From: Phycomyces blakesleeanus NRRL 1555(-)
Taxonomy: Eukaryota; Mucoromycota; Mucoromycetes; Mucorales; Phycomycetaceae
Direction of reading: 5' to 3'
Length of the DNA stretch: 64,000 nucleotides
NCBI RefSeq assembly: GCF_001638985.1
Contig: NW_017265135.1
Span: forward strand, 124,001-188,000
The notes beneath the pieces were generated by a model. The model saw nothing but the letters and a program-made list of their open reading frames with translations. It made no database searches and was not told the origin of the DNA. Of this stretch, positions 33,899-47,648 are shown piece by piece (within the stretch, counting starts at the first letter, position 1; every line of letters starts with the position of its first letter). The position numbers were made by a program, and so were the translations under genes.

Positions 33899-34351
33899 AG
33901 TAACAGATTGTTATTGTGCTGTTTTTGTGTGTGTGTGTTTTGGTGGTGGTGGTGGTGGTGTAATGGTGATGTCCGTAATCTGTGGAATCCTTGCGAGTGA
34001 TTGTCAAAATAGTATAGAAAAGTCTGATAGTGATAAGAAGGAGAAAAAGAAGAAAGAAGAGGAAAAAGTATGCAAATATGTATATGTGTATATAATACGA
34101 TAATGGTGATGATGATGGTGATAGTAATAGTAATAGTTATAGTTATAGTTACAGTTACAATATAAATGAGTTATATATGTATATATATATATATATAAAG
34201 TGGCAAGGGGTGGGAGGGTTTTTAGGGGAAAGAGAAGGTGGAAGAAAGGAGCAAAATAAAATCAAGAAATACAATAAGTTTTATACAATTGTGAATATAA
34301 AAAAAAAAGACAATACTAGGACAATAATGATATAATTGTGTGTGTGTGCGA

Positions 34352-34380
34352 GAGAGGGAGGGAGGGAGGGAGGGAGGGAG
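34352..34380. repeat. (GGGA)n / AGGG microsatellite
   Basis: GAGAGAGG followed by about six GGGA units in the upstream region of the kinase gene. Confidence 0.85.
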
Positions 34381-35879
34381 AAAGAGATGCCAAAATAGCT
34401 GTGAGAAATAACACAAACTGTTGTTGTGCTTTACAAATCCAACCATCTTGTAACACAGCCTTTTAAAGACGTACACAGTCAATTGAACTGAATTGAAGTA
34501 AATGAAAGTGAGTCAAGGTAAGTTGAATGTCTTTATTAAAGTCCCACATATATAAATATTTGAATGTATATATAAAGCTATGAATATGTATATGTATATT
34601 TAAAGCGTATTTGAGATGATGCGTCACAGAGGTGTGAATCGATCTCGATGATATCTTTAATATAGATCGAACAAAAACTATGCAAAGAAGAAGAAGAAGA
34701 ATAAAAAAAATAAACGCAATCTATTATATTCTATATTATTTTATATATCACTTATTGCAAGGGCTGGGTATCTTGGTCTATGTTCAAATCGACCAAGTCT
34801 ATGTGATTTATATTTTGTGTGCTATACATATATACAAGCGAATGGAATGAAACTGTCACAAAGTCATAAAAGGACAGCTCTGTACACCATTCCTAAACCT
34901 CTTTTAGGATTGCTTATTGTTCTTATCAGCCAACACGCATGCTGAGCTCTTTATTTGTTTTATTTTATATAGTTATATCCTTTTGTCAATTTACCTTTTG
35001 CACTAAACCAAAGACTTAATTTCTCCCCTCATCTTCATCTTTATCCTTCTTACTCCCAACCTTCATTCCCCTTCTTTTAAATATTCTATACAAATATATA
35101 TCTAATCTATTCAAAGACAAAGCAATGAAACCAAATGAATAACGCTCTTGGTTATGTTTCTTTCTCTCTCTTTCTTTCTTTAACATACAGAATATTACAA
35201 GTGACATTGGATATGTGGAGGATAGGTATAGATATAGATGTAGATATAGATGGGTGAAAAAAAAATAGATGAAGATAGATAACAAATTGACAAAAAACCC
35301 AAAAGATGTTTCATTCATTCACTAGACAAATTTCTTGAGTTTAGTACCCACGCTCCTTGGGTTTACAGTAGCAATGGCAATAAAAGAAGAAGAAAAAGAC
35401 ACACACACACACACATGTATATACACAAAAGTAACAATAACAACAACACAATAATAATGGTAATATCAACAGCACCAGAAGAAGCAACAGAAACAGGAAG
35501 TGTTTGATATTTTCAGTGTCACAAAAAAACCAACAAAGATAGGCAACAAAAATTGCGTTTGTTTTATTTTTAGAAATCGCAGAAATAATCGCTTACAGTA
35601 AATTACACTATAAAAGTCGCATAATTCGAGAAAATAACGCGCACTCAAGATTTTCATTTTCATTTTTTTTTTGTATTTGTTGGTCGGCTACAGGGCAAAG
35701 AACTGAGCGATTGGCTTAATATGCCTGAAGTTTTGTATTACAATATTTATATGAGAAGAAGAAGAAGAAAAAAAAGATAAAAAGAAGACTAAGAAAAAAC
35801 TACTCCAAGAAACGCCTTTTCACCACAAGTGCCTGGTTGCTTATATTATTATATGCAATGAATAACATTCTTTGCACTA

Positions 35880-36090
35880 TTAAAAAAAAAGAAAAGGGAA
35901 ATTTTAGCAAGATTTTTGCATGTTTTCCGGGTTTTAAAGTTGTTTTATAATGGAATTTTAATTAAGCACTGATTCCTTTTCTCTTATATATAAATACGTT
36001 TCAATTTCAATCTTTCTCTCTCTCTATTTGTTTTTTACTATTATTGTAGTTCAAAAGTAATATCATGCTTAAAAGTCAATAATTCCCTGC
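35880..36090 (+). repeat. Diverged dispersed repeat, copy A
   Basis: Shares TAAGCACTGATT, a TTTTATA.T.GGA.TTTTA.TTAA block, and TCATGCTT followed by AGTCAAT with 37905-38065, in the same order and orientation. Confidence 0.55.
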
Positions 36091-36569
36091 GCTTTCTTCC
36101 TTCCATCAAGGACTTGCCTTTTTATCTGAATGAGGCTCAATATCTACAAAAAAAAAACGTATGCTTTTTGTCAAACGGAGTAATCATTAAATGAAATTAT
36201 ATTTTAATGATTTATCTATTTATTTTTACAAAAGCAAGTAGTCTATCTCAACCAATATATATATGCAGCTAAATAGATAGGAACTACATGTGTAGAAAAA
36301 AAATAGCAAATTCGAAGAACTTGTAACTTTGACATGTCTAACTTATACTAAGTTTAGGATGCTCTAAACTTATCTTGGTATCCTAAGGATGATATTCAAT
36401 TATTGTCATTATTATTTTGGTTTTTAATTCAGAAAGCCAATTTTAGATGAAGATTGTATATTGGACTGCTTCTCAGGTTGCAAAATTGGGCCAAGGAACA
36501 AATATGGTCTACAAGACTACTTATATTTTATTTTATTTTTAATTTGAACTTAAAGAAGTCTTTGCCACC

Positions 36570-36626
36570 AAAAAAAAAAAAAAAAAAAAAGTAATGACTG
36601 ATTGCTTTTTTTTTTTTTTTTTTTTT
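36570..36626. repeat. A21 / T21 inverted repeat with a 15-bp loop
   Basis: Twenty-one A at 36570-36590, loop GTAATGACTGATTGC, twenty-one T at 36606-36626. The arms are equal in length. Confidence 0.9.
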
Positions 36627-37904
36627 GGCTATAAAAGTTACGAACTCGCAAGTGAATTATAAAGTCGGTACGTTAAATTGAGTGTAAATAATAAAAGGTT
36701 TCGGTCGGCGTTATAACTGCGGGAATTTCCTACAATGTTAGTCACGCAATAAATACTCTCGTTACAATTTGGAAAAAAATCAGTACCTATTTTTTTTTTC
36801 CCCACTTTGCTTTTTCTTCTTATATTATTATTTTTATATCAGTTCTTCAATTTGTAATGGCAAAACTATAATTACAGCACATAAATGTTTGAAGTCAAGG
36901 GATTCAGAAAAACGAAACCAGTAATGAGTCTTGAAGGTTAAGTTGTCTTGGTTACTAATGATATTCGGGAATCTCTTTTGAAAAAAAAAGGCTACAAACA
37001 TACTTCAGTGTAACATCCATAGTACAATAACAAGTGTCCAAAAGAGAAGGAAGAAAGGAAAGAAAGAAAAAATTGAGCCTAATGAACATGCTGAATTGAA
37101 TGAGCCGTAATGAGTACAATGACGGTTCTAGAGAAAAATGGAGAAAGACAAACATACGCAATTGAAGAGTAATGAGACGGTATGAGTGGAAAGCGACGGG
37201 ATTAATTCTCTCGAATGGAACTACATCATATATCCGACATTTTCTGGAACCAACAACTACAACAACAAACGACAAAAATGCTATGGTATTGCAACGCTTG
37301 GTAATATCGATTGAGCTGAACTGGTTCAAAGGGAAAAAGAAAAGTACAGTGAATTATAAATGCAGTGGTGAGATATTCGTTCCCGTATGATTCCCCGCAA
37401 TAGTAAGCGTACGTGTGTTGTACTATACAGCATGGATCATTGTCAATACTACATTCCTCTCTCCTTCAAATGGATGTCAGTAATTAATAGGACGTGTGAA
37501 AGAGCATAAAGAAGAAGGGAAAAAAGAAAGACCAGATTTCAGGGTGAGGTGAATCCGCTACAACTGGGTTGAAGAATGAGGAGAAAAAGCAAACCAAAGG
37601 TTTGAGTAAGGAATTTTTGGAAAATTATTAGAGAATATAATGAGGGATGAGGATGTTTTGCGTCTCATATGGTAAGATTGATTGTATAAAGTATCATTAT
37701 AATAAACATACAAATAGAATATGGCTTAAGAAGACTTGGTCTTATATTAATGAGGTAAAATCGTTGACTATCTGTTAAGGGTGACAGAGTCTCATGGTCT
37801 CAAGGCAGACACTAGAGGGAATGGCTGTCTACGATGCTTTCGTAGCAGGAACAAGACTATAAAGATTTTGATATTTGAAACATGGACATTACACGTTTAG
37901 TTAC

Positions 37905-38065
37905 CCTATAGAAAAAAGGGCGACATTAGTGAGATTCTTGCAAGTTTTCTAAAGTTTAAAGTGTGTTTTATAGTAGGACTTTTATTAAGCACTGATTTTT
38001 CTCTTACGTGTATATATCCTACTTTTTACCCTGTCATGCTTTTGCAGTCAATGCAAAATACCTTT
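37905..38065 (+). repeat. Diverged dispersed repeat, copy B
   Basis: Counterpart of 35880-36090, about 2.0 kb away. It includes GTGTTTTATAGTAGGACTTT and TTAAGCACTGATTTTTCTCT. Confidence 0.55.
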
Positions 38066-39959
38066 TTTCTTAACTTCTTCAACCCAGTACAAAAATTACA
38101 GATAATATAAAATTATTCAAATCTAATGGCTTACCTTCGGTATTTGGGGGGGGGGGGATTACCTAGTGATAAACAGGTTAGAGTGATCTTATACCACTTA
38201 CAGCTTGAGTGACACAGGTGGATCTATCAGAAATGATACAATCGTGTCTTATTTAGTCCGGTATGTGTCTGAAGTTCAAGACAGCGACAAGATTTTGATT
38301 TCACAAACGATACTCAAAGTGTAACAAGGTCATGTCCTCCAAACAATTCGGATTGGTAAATCTAAAAAAGAAAAAGAAAAGGCTCCTAATATTATTTGCT
38401 GTTTTTTCTTTCTTTCTGGAAATATAAATAAATAATCATTGTTATGAACATGAACATGGACATGGATAATATCCTTCAGGGCAATTAGGCTAACCTTTCT
38501 AGAATTTGCGGTCAAATGGGACTTTGACATTTACCCGGTTGATTATAGTAATGCCCTGACAGTAAAGTATCAAATTTGGGGTAGTTTCGCTTATTGTTTT
38601 CCAATCTATGAAGAACTAGAGGTATAAGGTTTGCTTTGATGATGCTTTTTTTATATATGTATAAAAAGAATTCAGCTGACAGAAATTGTACAAACCAGTC
38701 AATGGAGTACTTAAAAGAGTAAAATATAAAGGCTTGTAAAGTTTAAAATGCTTGTCCTTTAATTGTGAGCCTTTTTTTTTGTTTTTGTAAATAAGATATA
38801 TAAAAAGGAGAATATGATTTTTACTGTTAAAAGTTATTTTTGAGTGAGTGTATCATTTCAAGCCAAGTATAAATGAAAAATGAGAAAAAGTAACTCCTAG
38901 AATCAGCTTTTTTTTAAATTTTTTTTTATTTCTGGTAGTGATAGTTGAATAGCTTGTAACTAAAGATGGTTCAGAGTGTTTGTATTTTGACTGGAATTGT
39001 TTTCTTTTTCTTTTTCTTTTTTCTTGTACATCCAAAATATTCATAAATCATGGGGTCAATAAAAAGAGAGAGAGACAGAGGATTGGATGCTAATTTATTT
39101 CCATGACGATCATCAGTTGCCTCAAAATCCACACACATCCGTTGCCATGACACTTCTTTTCTTTCTTTTCTTTTCTTTTCTTTTCTTTCTTTTTTGACAG
39201 TTATTGTTTTTGACTTACAGATACTATATATGTGCATTTTATTTATGATTACTACAAATAGTAAGTATATTTTTACTATATTATTTTAACCATCGTTGGC
39301 ACTAATTCTTGGCAAAAACTGACTCCAATTTCTCTCTTGGTTTCTTTTTCTATACATAATGTATTTTATTTTATTTTTTTAAAAAAAAAAGATATATATA
39401 TATGTGTGTATGTATGTATGTATGTATGTGTGTGGGTGGGTGGGTAACTCCTTGTTTCACCATTTGATGGTTACGGGATAGTAACTTGAATTGGATAGAG
39501 TAAATAGAGTGCTTCCATGATGCATATCTATTTATTACACACATTATTTAAATATTCTTTATTTTATTTTGCAATGACAATCATCATAGCAACAAACAAG
39601 TAACCAAATAAATAAACAGACAAACAAACAAACAAATATCTAATTTATCTTTCCATTGGATTTATTCTATATTTTGATTGGCACAAAATATATACATATT
39701 AAGGAACATTTGGCTATTTGCTATAGTACCCCCACATTACTATAATTGTTAGTTTTGGTTACACTATTATCTCTCTCTCTTAAAGAATATATATATATTA
39801 GTGTTTTGTTTTTCATTAAAGATACAAAAGAGAAAAAGAAGGACACTTTAGTATTCTTTTATTCTTCATATTTTGTTCTTGTATGGGTATAAATATAAAT
39901 GTAATTATTATAACAAGATAAAATAAAATAGCATAAGAAAATGACCAATAGATTAGATG

Positions 39960-39997
<38 letters not shown>

Positions 39998-40338
39998 GGT
40001 GTGGGTGTGTACGGATATTGATGGTGAGTTTGTTAAATCTTAAAAGGATGGCTTTGGATAATTGGTTTGACTCCTGCACGTGGGATTGTACACTCTACAG
40101 TAAAGCTCACATTGTTGAATTTTAGCAGAACAGAACAACAATGCAGACCACTAAGCCCAAGAGGGAAGTCTACTGTGATGTGATGAGAAGATAAGAATAT
40201 ATATATATATATTTGGGGGAATTTGTTTTTTGTTTTTGGTATGCCGAGTCAGATAAGGTTTATAAGAATAAAAGAAAAGTATGTATACGATATTTATGAT
40301 GATGAAACATTGCAGTATAGAACAATTATTACAAGGAA

Positions 40339-40416
40339 GTGATAATGATAATGATAATGATAATGATAATGTAGTGCACTGTGATGTGGTGTAGTGTAGT
40401 GTAGTGTAGTGTAGTG
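40339..40416. repeat. (TGATAA)n and (GTGTA)n microsatellites
   Basis: Five TGATAA units at about 40339-40371, then about five GTGTA units at 40389-40416, separated by 17 bp. Confidence 0.85.
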
Positions 40417-43121
40417 CATTGTTTACACAGACAAGTGAATCTACATACATGGATATGTGGTTGAGTACAAGATAACTATATGGAAATGTTATCAAGGCCG
40501 TTTATTTTGGTTTGATGCAGACTTTGCTGTACCGAGATTAATTGTGGTTGACTTGAATTTTGTATGTTGTGGGTTTGTTAGATATTTTGGAGTAATGAAG
40601 TGCATGGTTTGATGACCGTTGCTATGACGATTTATATCCTATGTATTTCATAAAATTATTGTGATTGATTTTTATAGATGAGATCACGACACCATAACAA
40701 TAGTCATCATTGTTATCATAAAGATGTATATATATATATATATATTGGCCTTGTAATTTATCTAGATGATCCTTTTGAACCATATGAATCATAAAGATTG
40801 TTTTGTGTTCAAAAGACCCTGTCTACACCCTTGTTACTCTTATTAGCTTTTTGTTGTTGCCAAGAAGTCTCTTGATTGGACATCATGTACATCTTTTATT
40901 TATTGATATTTCAAAAAATAAAATAAGTGAAAGAATGACTATGATTTTTGACTTGTCTTACGTATGACAATAACAATAACAATTTATAATTTATCTGTTT
41001 ATTCAGTAACCATAAGAAGTATCAGTAGTTTCATATTCACTAGTCAATCAATCGGTTGTTTGTCTGTCTGTCTGGCTGTAGTGCATTCATTGTTATTGTT
41101 TTCCCCCTTTATTTTTCTTTTGCTCACTTTCTCTCTTGGCAGTAGTTTCACCTCACTTTGCAGCTGTGATATTGACATTGGCATTGACATTGATGTTTAT
41201 TTGATCTTGAGAAAATAAGACATACGCTAAATTTACCATTAGGATATCCCAAGCCTTAGACGGGTCTACCTTTTGTAAATCACTATTAGCAAGTTCATTG
41301 GATTTTTTGTATATACAAATTTAATTTGACCTTGACCTAAAGAGCACAATGAAAAATAAATAAAATTATTCCAGTCAAACATATTTGAATTACGATCAAT
41401 GGTCTCACAGCATACTATGTATATATCTAATATGTAAAGAGAGAAAGAAAGAGAGAAAGAGAGTAAAATGTTTATATTTATTTGATTTTGTGTTGTGTTG
41501 TGTTGTGCCAATGAAAAGAGAGAATGAAAAAAAAAAGGTTTCGATTATTGCCGCCAAAAAAAAAATCAAAATCAAAATGTGGCCTGGTCGATCTTCTATT
41601 CCGGTCTTCCGTTCATTCAATCCCCCCTTTTTTTTATATATATATAATTTATATAAATATATAGTATTTCTAGGATTTCTTTCTAGCAAGGTTTCAATTG
41701 TCACCCTTTTTTTTTTCTTTTAAGTTTCATTCTTTATTGGTCAGGCACAGATTTTTCTTTATTTGTTACTACAATCAATCAGTAGTGCTGCTGTTATTCA
41801 AGTAGATTTATTGGATATAATTATATAAGGGATCAGTGACAGAGAAAAAGAAATAAAATAAAAAAAGGTTAAAAAACATATGACCTTGAATCTCCCTTTT
41901 TGTCTTTATATATATATATATATATATCTTGAACATACATCATTGATTTCCTTATTTTCAACGCGCCATTTTTCAAAAAAGAAAGAAAGATCATGGGCAA
42001 ATGACAAATAAATAACAAAAATGGGTATTATCTGTATAGTGTATTGAAGTAGTGCATTGGATTCTAAAGGTAAAGAAAGAAAGAAATTCCCCTTTGCCTT
42101 TTTGGAATTTATATATACAAAATAATCAAAATATTAATAATTATTTTGATGTTTACGGTACAACCCAAATGACCGACTACGCCATGCAGTCAACTTGCAT
42201 TATTGTTATATTTTATATAATCTATTTATTTATTTATTAATTAATTAATTAATTAAAATAAATGGTGGTTTTGATAGTAAATAGTAATATTTGAATATTT
42301 TGTATTAAATATAATATAAGATAAAATAATATAGTATAATACTGCTGAGCAAGAAGTAAAGAAATGTATTATTGTTTCTATCCAGTTCTTTCTTTTATAT
42401 ATATAAGCTAGATACTATATTAGGAAGCATGTAGTTATTATAGGTAAAAGAAATATATATATATATATAATTTAAGGTTGCCTTGGTTACTAAACTTACA
42501 TTATTTTTTATGGTTATCCTTTATTTCTTCAAGTATATTATAATATAAAATGTATATATGTATATTTAACTATTTTAAATACATAAATTATAAATTACTA
42601 CTACCAGAATTTAGTATTGCCCCACACACTTTACACACTCACCTTATATACCACCACCACCACCAGCAAATAATAATAATAATAATAATAGAGCCCCTAT
42701 ATTCTTCTTCTTCTTCTTATTATTATTATTATTTACTCTCCTTTATATATAAATAAATAAAAATATATAATAAATTCTTTCGTTGTTAACTCAATTTTCT
42801 CTCTCTCTTTTTTTTTTTCTTTTTTTTTTTTGCTATTCCGTTTTCTCCGGGTTCTTAATTGATTTTTATTTTTTTTATTTATTTATTTATTTATTTATTT
42901 ATTGTATTTTATTTTATTTTATTTTATTTCTTACAGCTATTTTCACTTCTTCTTCTTCTTCTTCTTCTTCTTGCTTTTTTTTTTTATATTTTATTCTTAT
43001 ATATAATATTTATATATATTATCTCTTTCTTTTATTCTTTTATTCTCTTATTCTATTTATTTATATTATACAAATATATTTATATACTTAAACAAAGTAT
43101 TCCTCTTCTTTTTCTTCCGTA

Positions 43122-46100
43122 ATGGAAATCCACAAATCAGACCCCGCCTTGGGTTACCACAGTAGGGAACCCCTTCGACCAACCTTGGCCATGGATGTAC
43201 CAACGCCATCAAACGTATCAACTCGTCTAGCCCTCATCGACGACCTCAAATACTTCTTCGGAACCGCAACAGAAAAATGGCCTCAGGACAAAGCCATCAA
43301 ACGATTCAAACTGCCCACAGGAGAGGTCATTTCCTGCATCCTGTGGAACAACCTTTTTTTCATCACCGGCACCGACATCGTTCGCTCTCTCACCTTCCGC
43401 TTCCATGCCTTTGGCCGTCCTGTCACAAACCCAAAGAAGTTCGAAGAAGGCATCTTCAGCGACCTCAGGAACCTAAAACCAGGAACCGATGCCCGTCTAG
43501 AAGAACCAAAATCAGAACTTCTCGACATGCTCTACAAAAACAACTGCATCCGTACCCAAAAGAAACAAAAGGTCTTCTTTTGGTACTCTGTTCCCCACGA
43601 CCGTCTCTTCCTCGACGCCCTCGAAAGAGATCTCAAGCGCGAAAAGATGGGCCTCGAGCCATCAAGCCTACCAATGGCCGAACCAGCATCTTCTCTCTCC
43701 CTCGACTCAACTCAGGAACTCTTCCAGCAGGTCAGAAAGTCAACCTCTCTCTCCTCATCCACCCTACCCACAGCCACAGCCACAGTTACAGCCACAGCCA
43801 CAACAACAGTCGTAGCCCAGGACATTCAGAAAATAAACCCTAATCCCCCAACAAGTCTATCCATGAGTGCAATCACCCGTAAGCAATCCTAAATAACAAA
43901 AAAGTATTGTGTTATATTCATCATTAATATTGCTCTAGAGACTCGATTACCATCCCCAGCCCATTCACGGCTCGGAATGGCCACATCTTATGCACAGACA
44001 AGCATCGGAAAGACCGGCGACTGGATTCCTTCTCAGACAGTCCAACCTACGCCCTCGACTGCTACAACTCAGGCGCGACGATCCCGTGTGAATTCACTAC
44101 CCGTCCTCAGCCAACAGAGTCAATCAACAGGAACCTCTCCTAAACTAACTCCATCACAACCCCACCAGCTCCAAGCTCACAGCTACCATCGTTTGAGCCA
44201 TTCTGCTTGTCATGACCCCAATTCTTCAACAAGACCTCATCGCAGACAACGGTCCTCGATCTCTTCTTCTTCCTCAGCCGACGAAGACGACGATAACACC
44301 AGAGATACCTCAAACCCAAACGAAAGCCCAAGAATCTTTGGATATTCAGGTATTCCCCACACAAAGACCTTTTCGTTTGGAAACCCCCCAGCCCAACCAG
44401 AAATCCAGATGGAACCCGCATCGATCACCATGACCTCTCGTTCGCTGGATCCAAACACCCTGCGCAAAAAAAAGTTGATCGGAACCCTGTCCCTTTTTGA
44501 AGGATCTCCAATGTACAAACAGCGTCGCAGAAGAGCTGCATCTGTAACTGCTGCTGCTGCTGCTGCTGCTGCCGGGGGTGGTATTACTAATAGTGGTGGT
44601 AATGTTAGTAGTGCTGGTATTCAAGGCATTTCAAGATCACCTTATTCTTCAACTAGCCATCATGCTCTGTCGCATCAACAGAGTCATCATAATAACAGCC
44701 ATCTCCATAGTCATCACCACCACAGCCATCAAAATCAAAATCAAAAACAACAGCAACAACAACAGCAGAGTGGTGCAAAGAGAGTCCGTCGTCACACAAA
44801 CTGTCACTTAAGAACAACTTCGAATCCGTCAATCTCTGGTGGACCCAGTCGGTTGGCAATGGCAGCCGAAAAGGCCGGCTTCGGATCATCTCTCAAATCC
44901 CCGCCTCAGATGATGATGATGCTACGTTCCGATGAATCCGATCTCAAGTGCCCTCATCCTGGTTGTGATCGAGCCTTTGCTCGAATCGAATTCCTTCAAC
45001 GCCACACTCGTCTCCACAAACCCAGCTCAAATACGATCACCTCATCATCCTCGACATCTCTTTCGCCAGAATCATTATCCTTATCATCATCATCCTCACA
45101 CTCACAATCACACTCACGGTCCAATTCAAATTCAAATTCAAATTCAAATAGCAATACGCATGTGAATATCGATGATCAGTCTCCTATGGCTTCACCATCA
45201 TCTTCATCTTCGTCTTCATTCACTTGCGGTGTGTGCGGTCGGAGCTTTGGATGCTCGGATTCATTGGCTGAGCATTGCAAGGCACATTTGATCGAGGGTT
45301 CACAAGCCAGCCACATTGACGAAACTGACGGCGACGATGCCCCAGATGATCCTCGCAACAATGGACTTCAGCGTAACAGCAGCAGCAATCTGAATTACCA
45401 AAGAGCACCCCCTACGGTACTGAATCACCAGGATAATTATGATGGAAATACATTTGGACAGTACAATGCCAATAACTATCACCACCATCATAATCATAAC
45501 CATCAGTACCAACAGTACCAACAGTACCAACATTATCAGTACCAATATCAGCAACATTATCAGCACCAGAATCAGAGTCAGCAGTATTGTGGTAGTGGTG
45601 ATATTGGTGGTGATATTGGTGTTGGAGCAGGGGGAGGAGAACAGAGTGTCAGCAGTGTCAGTAGTCGTTCCAGCACCCTCAGTCCCATGTTGGATGTCGA
45701 TCTTGATGCAGAGCTTGATGTGGATTTTGATATGCAAGATATTAGTCACCCTATTAATCATCACCACCACTACTACTACTATAATAACGGCGCTATCAAT
45801 AATAGCAGGAGTATTAGCAGTATTAGCAGTGGCGGCAATGCGACAGATTGTATACCCCCTCCAGATCTACTGAACAGCCGAAGCAGCAGCAGCATCATCA
45901 GTAGCAGCAGTAACCAGCATAACGCTTCATACCAAAACGGAGTCCAGCCTAACCAGGCAGCACATTTGATTCAGTACGACGAGTCATCTGTGTTCCACCC
46001 GTCTATGTTTTATCCGAATATCACCCAAGATCTGGCTGATCTCTCGATGGCATACGAAGCAGATGGCCTGTCCTCAACATCATCTCCACCCAACCAGCCG

Positions 46101-46637
46101 CACCATACCCCACCACTTCTGCCGATCCAGTCGCCCTTGTCATTCCCACCCCACTTGATGAATTACGGCAACAATTACAATAGCAGTAATAGGAGTAACA
46201 GCAGTAGTAGCGGGGGAAGCAGTTATGACAATGACTGTAATCTAAACCATTACAGTTCAGATCATCCACATGACATTAGCGGGCCAAACAGTGCAGAAGA
46301 AGAAGTAGTAGTAGTTACTGCAGCAGAAGCAGCAGCGGCAGCAGCAGTAGAGGCAGCACAAATGACTCTACTGTCACCTTTTAAACCCGAGTGGAATCAG
46401 GATGAGTTGCAGACGATTCAATTAAGCAACAACAACAATTGTGGTGGTGGATACTATGGCAACAATTACCAAGTTTTTGGTCAATCAATACCACCTCCAG
46501 ATCACAACACCTGTTTTGATCCGTCGTCTTTGATGATGAATATCCACTCTACCTGTGACCCCATAGCCTTCCAAGACATTATGCCCAGCCAACTATATTC
46601 ATACGCTCCACTTGATCTCACAACGGCCTTTCGCTAG
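43122..46637 (+). CDS. STE12: Ste12-like transcription factor: STE domain plus two C2H2 fingers (2 exons)
   Basis: Exon 1 is 43122-43878 and exon 2 is 43939-46637, with a 60-nt phase-1 intron, giving 1151 residues. The STE DNA-binding domain is at about 30-190: LIDDLKYFFGTATEKWPQDK, FKLPTGEVISCILWNNLFFI, TGTDIVRSLTFRF, then KKQKVFFWYSVPHDRLFLDA. Two C2H2 fingers follow far downstream: CPHPGCDRAFARIEFLQRHT at about 590, and CGVCGRSFGCSDSLAEHC at about 682. STE plus C2H2 is the Ste12 layout of filamentous fungi and Mucoromycota. Yeast Ste12 lacks the fingers. The rest is long Ser, Gln/His, Asn and Ala tracts, including an SHHNNSHLHSHHHHSH stretch and Ala runs, typical of disordered activation regions. 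Such factors act at the end of the mating/filamentation MAPK cascade. A 300-bp pyrimidine-rich leader precedes the ATG. Confidence 0.95.
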
Positions 46638-47205
46638 GCACGAATACCAAATATCAAATACCAAATACCAAATACCAACAGTGAAGAATCTTTATTCACC
46701 TTTACATTCATTTTCTCTACCCAACGTTCATTTCTTTTGATATACATATTTTTTTTTCATTCATTCAATCATTTACTCATTCATTCATATATACATACAT
46801 TCATACCTAGCTACCTAGCTACCTAGCTACCTATATCTATTCTATATGTGTACACACTTTCTATGATCTTATGATATCTATTCCCTCCCTTTGTTTATTT
46901 ACTTATTCTTCAGTGTTGATTTATTATTATTTTTATATGTGGCCTCTATTATTTCCTCACCATTCACTCACTCGCTATTCTTTTTTTTAAAAATCTTATA
47001 TATATATATATATATTTCATATACCTTCATTTTATTTTCTTCATTTTTCCCCTATATGTCATTTTTCTCATTTTTTTTTATGATTTTTTTAAATTATTGT
47101 TTGTTGGCCATAAACACTTGTTCCTCCTTTTTATTCATACCTTTTTTTCTTCTTCTTCTTCTCACTCTCTTCATCAGTGCATTGTTTACCTATTTTGTAT
47201 ATAAA

Positions 47206-47252
<47 letters not shown>
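47206..47252. repeat. (CTAT)n microsatellite
   Basis: About eleven CTAT units. Confidence 0.9.
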
Positions 47253-47617
47253 ATACATTCATACATACATTTTTTTCTTATATTTTTATTATGAAAAACT
47301 CACTCTATTTGAAATAAAGCAAGAAATGGATTTTTATTTTTTATTTATTTTTATTTGTGATTGATCCACTGACTGACTGATTAGATAATCTTTTTATGGT
47401 ATATAGACAAATAGCATTTAATAGAATAAATAGTAAAAGTGTGAGAAAAAGGAAGAAAACAGAAATCACAAAAAATTAATAGTGATAATAATCGCAAATT
47501 GTAGAAATCATCATTAGCATTACTATTATAATAGATCCTTTTTTCTTAAAAAAAAAAAAGATTCTTGCCCTGAATATCATTGTTTTGATTTCCTTGTACA
47601 AGAAAAGAAAGAAAGTT

Positions 47618-47648
<31 letters not shown>

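Larger units (their letters stand above)
33899..43121. other. 9.2 kb gene-free spacer between CLA4-like and STE12-like genes
   Basis: No coding region could be supported on either strand. The ORFs run through microsatellites. It contains (GGGA)n at 34352-34380, ACAC at 35399-35413, an exact A21/T21 inverted repeat (36570-36626), G12 (38146-38157), (TTTTC)n at 39159-39188, (TG)n at 39975-39998, (TGATAA)n at 40339-40371, (GTGTA)n at 40389-40416, and a long pyrimidine and TTTA-rich tract right before the Ste12-like ATG (42790-43110). A diverged 0.2 kb repeat occurs twice (35.9 and 37.9 kb). It may hold long 5' leaders or regulatory elements of both flanking genes, or non-coding RNAs. None can be shown. 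Confidence 0.6.

Noticed and set aside
42783..43122. Phe/Tyr/Leu-rich ORFs upstream of the Ste12-like gene
   Set aside because: They are readings of TTTA, TTC and TTTTA repeats in the leader region.
43277..43843. 188-codon ORF overlapping the Ste12-like gene in another frame
   Set aside because: The STE domain in the first frame is unmistakable. The second frame is a shadow caused by low stop density.
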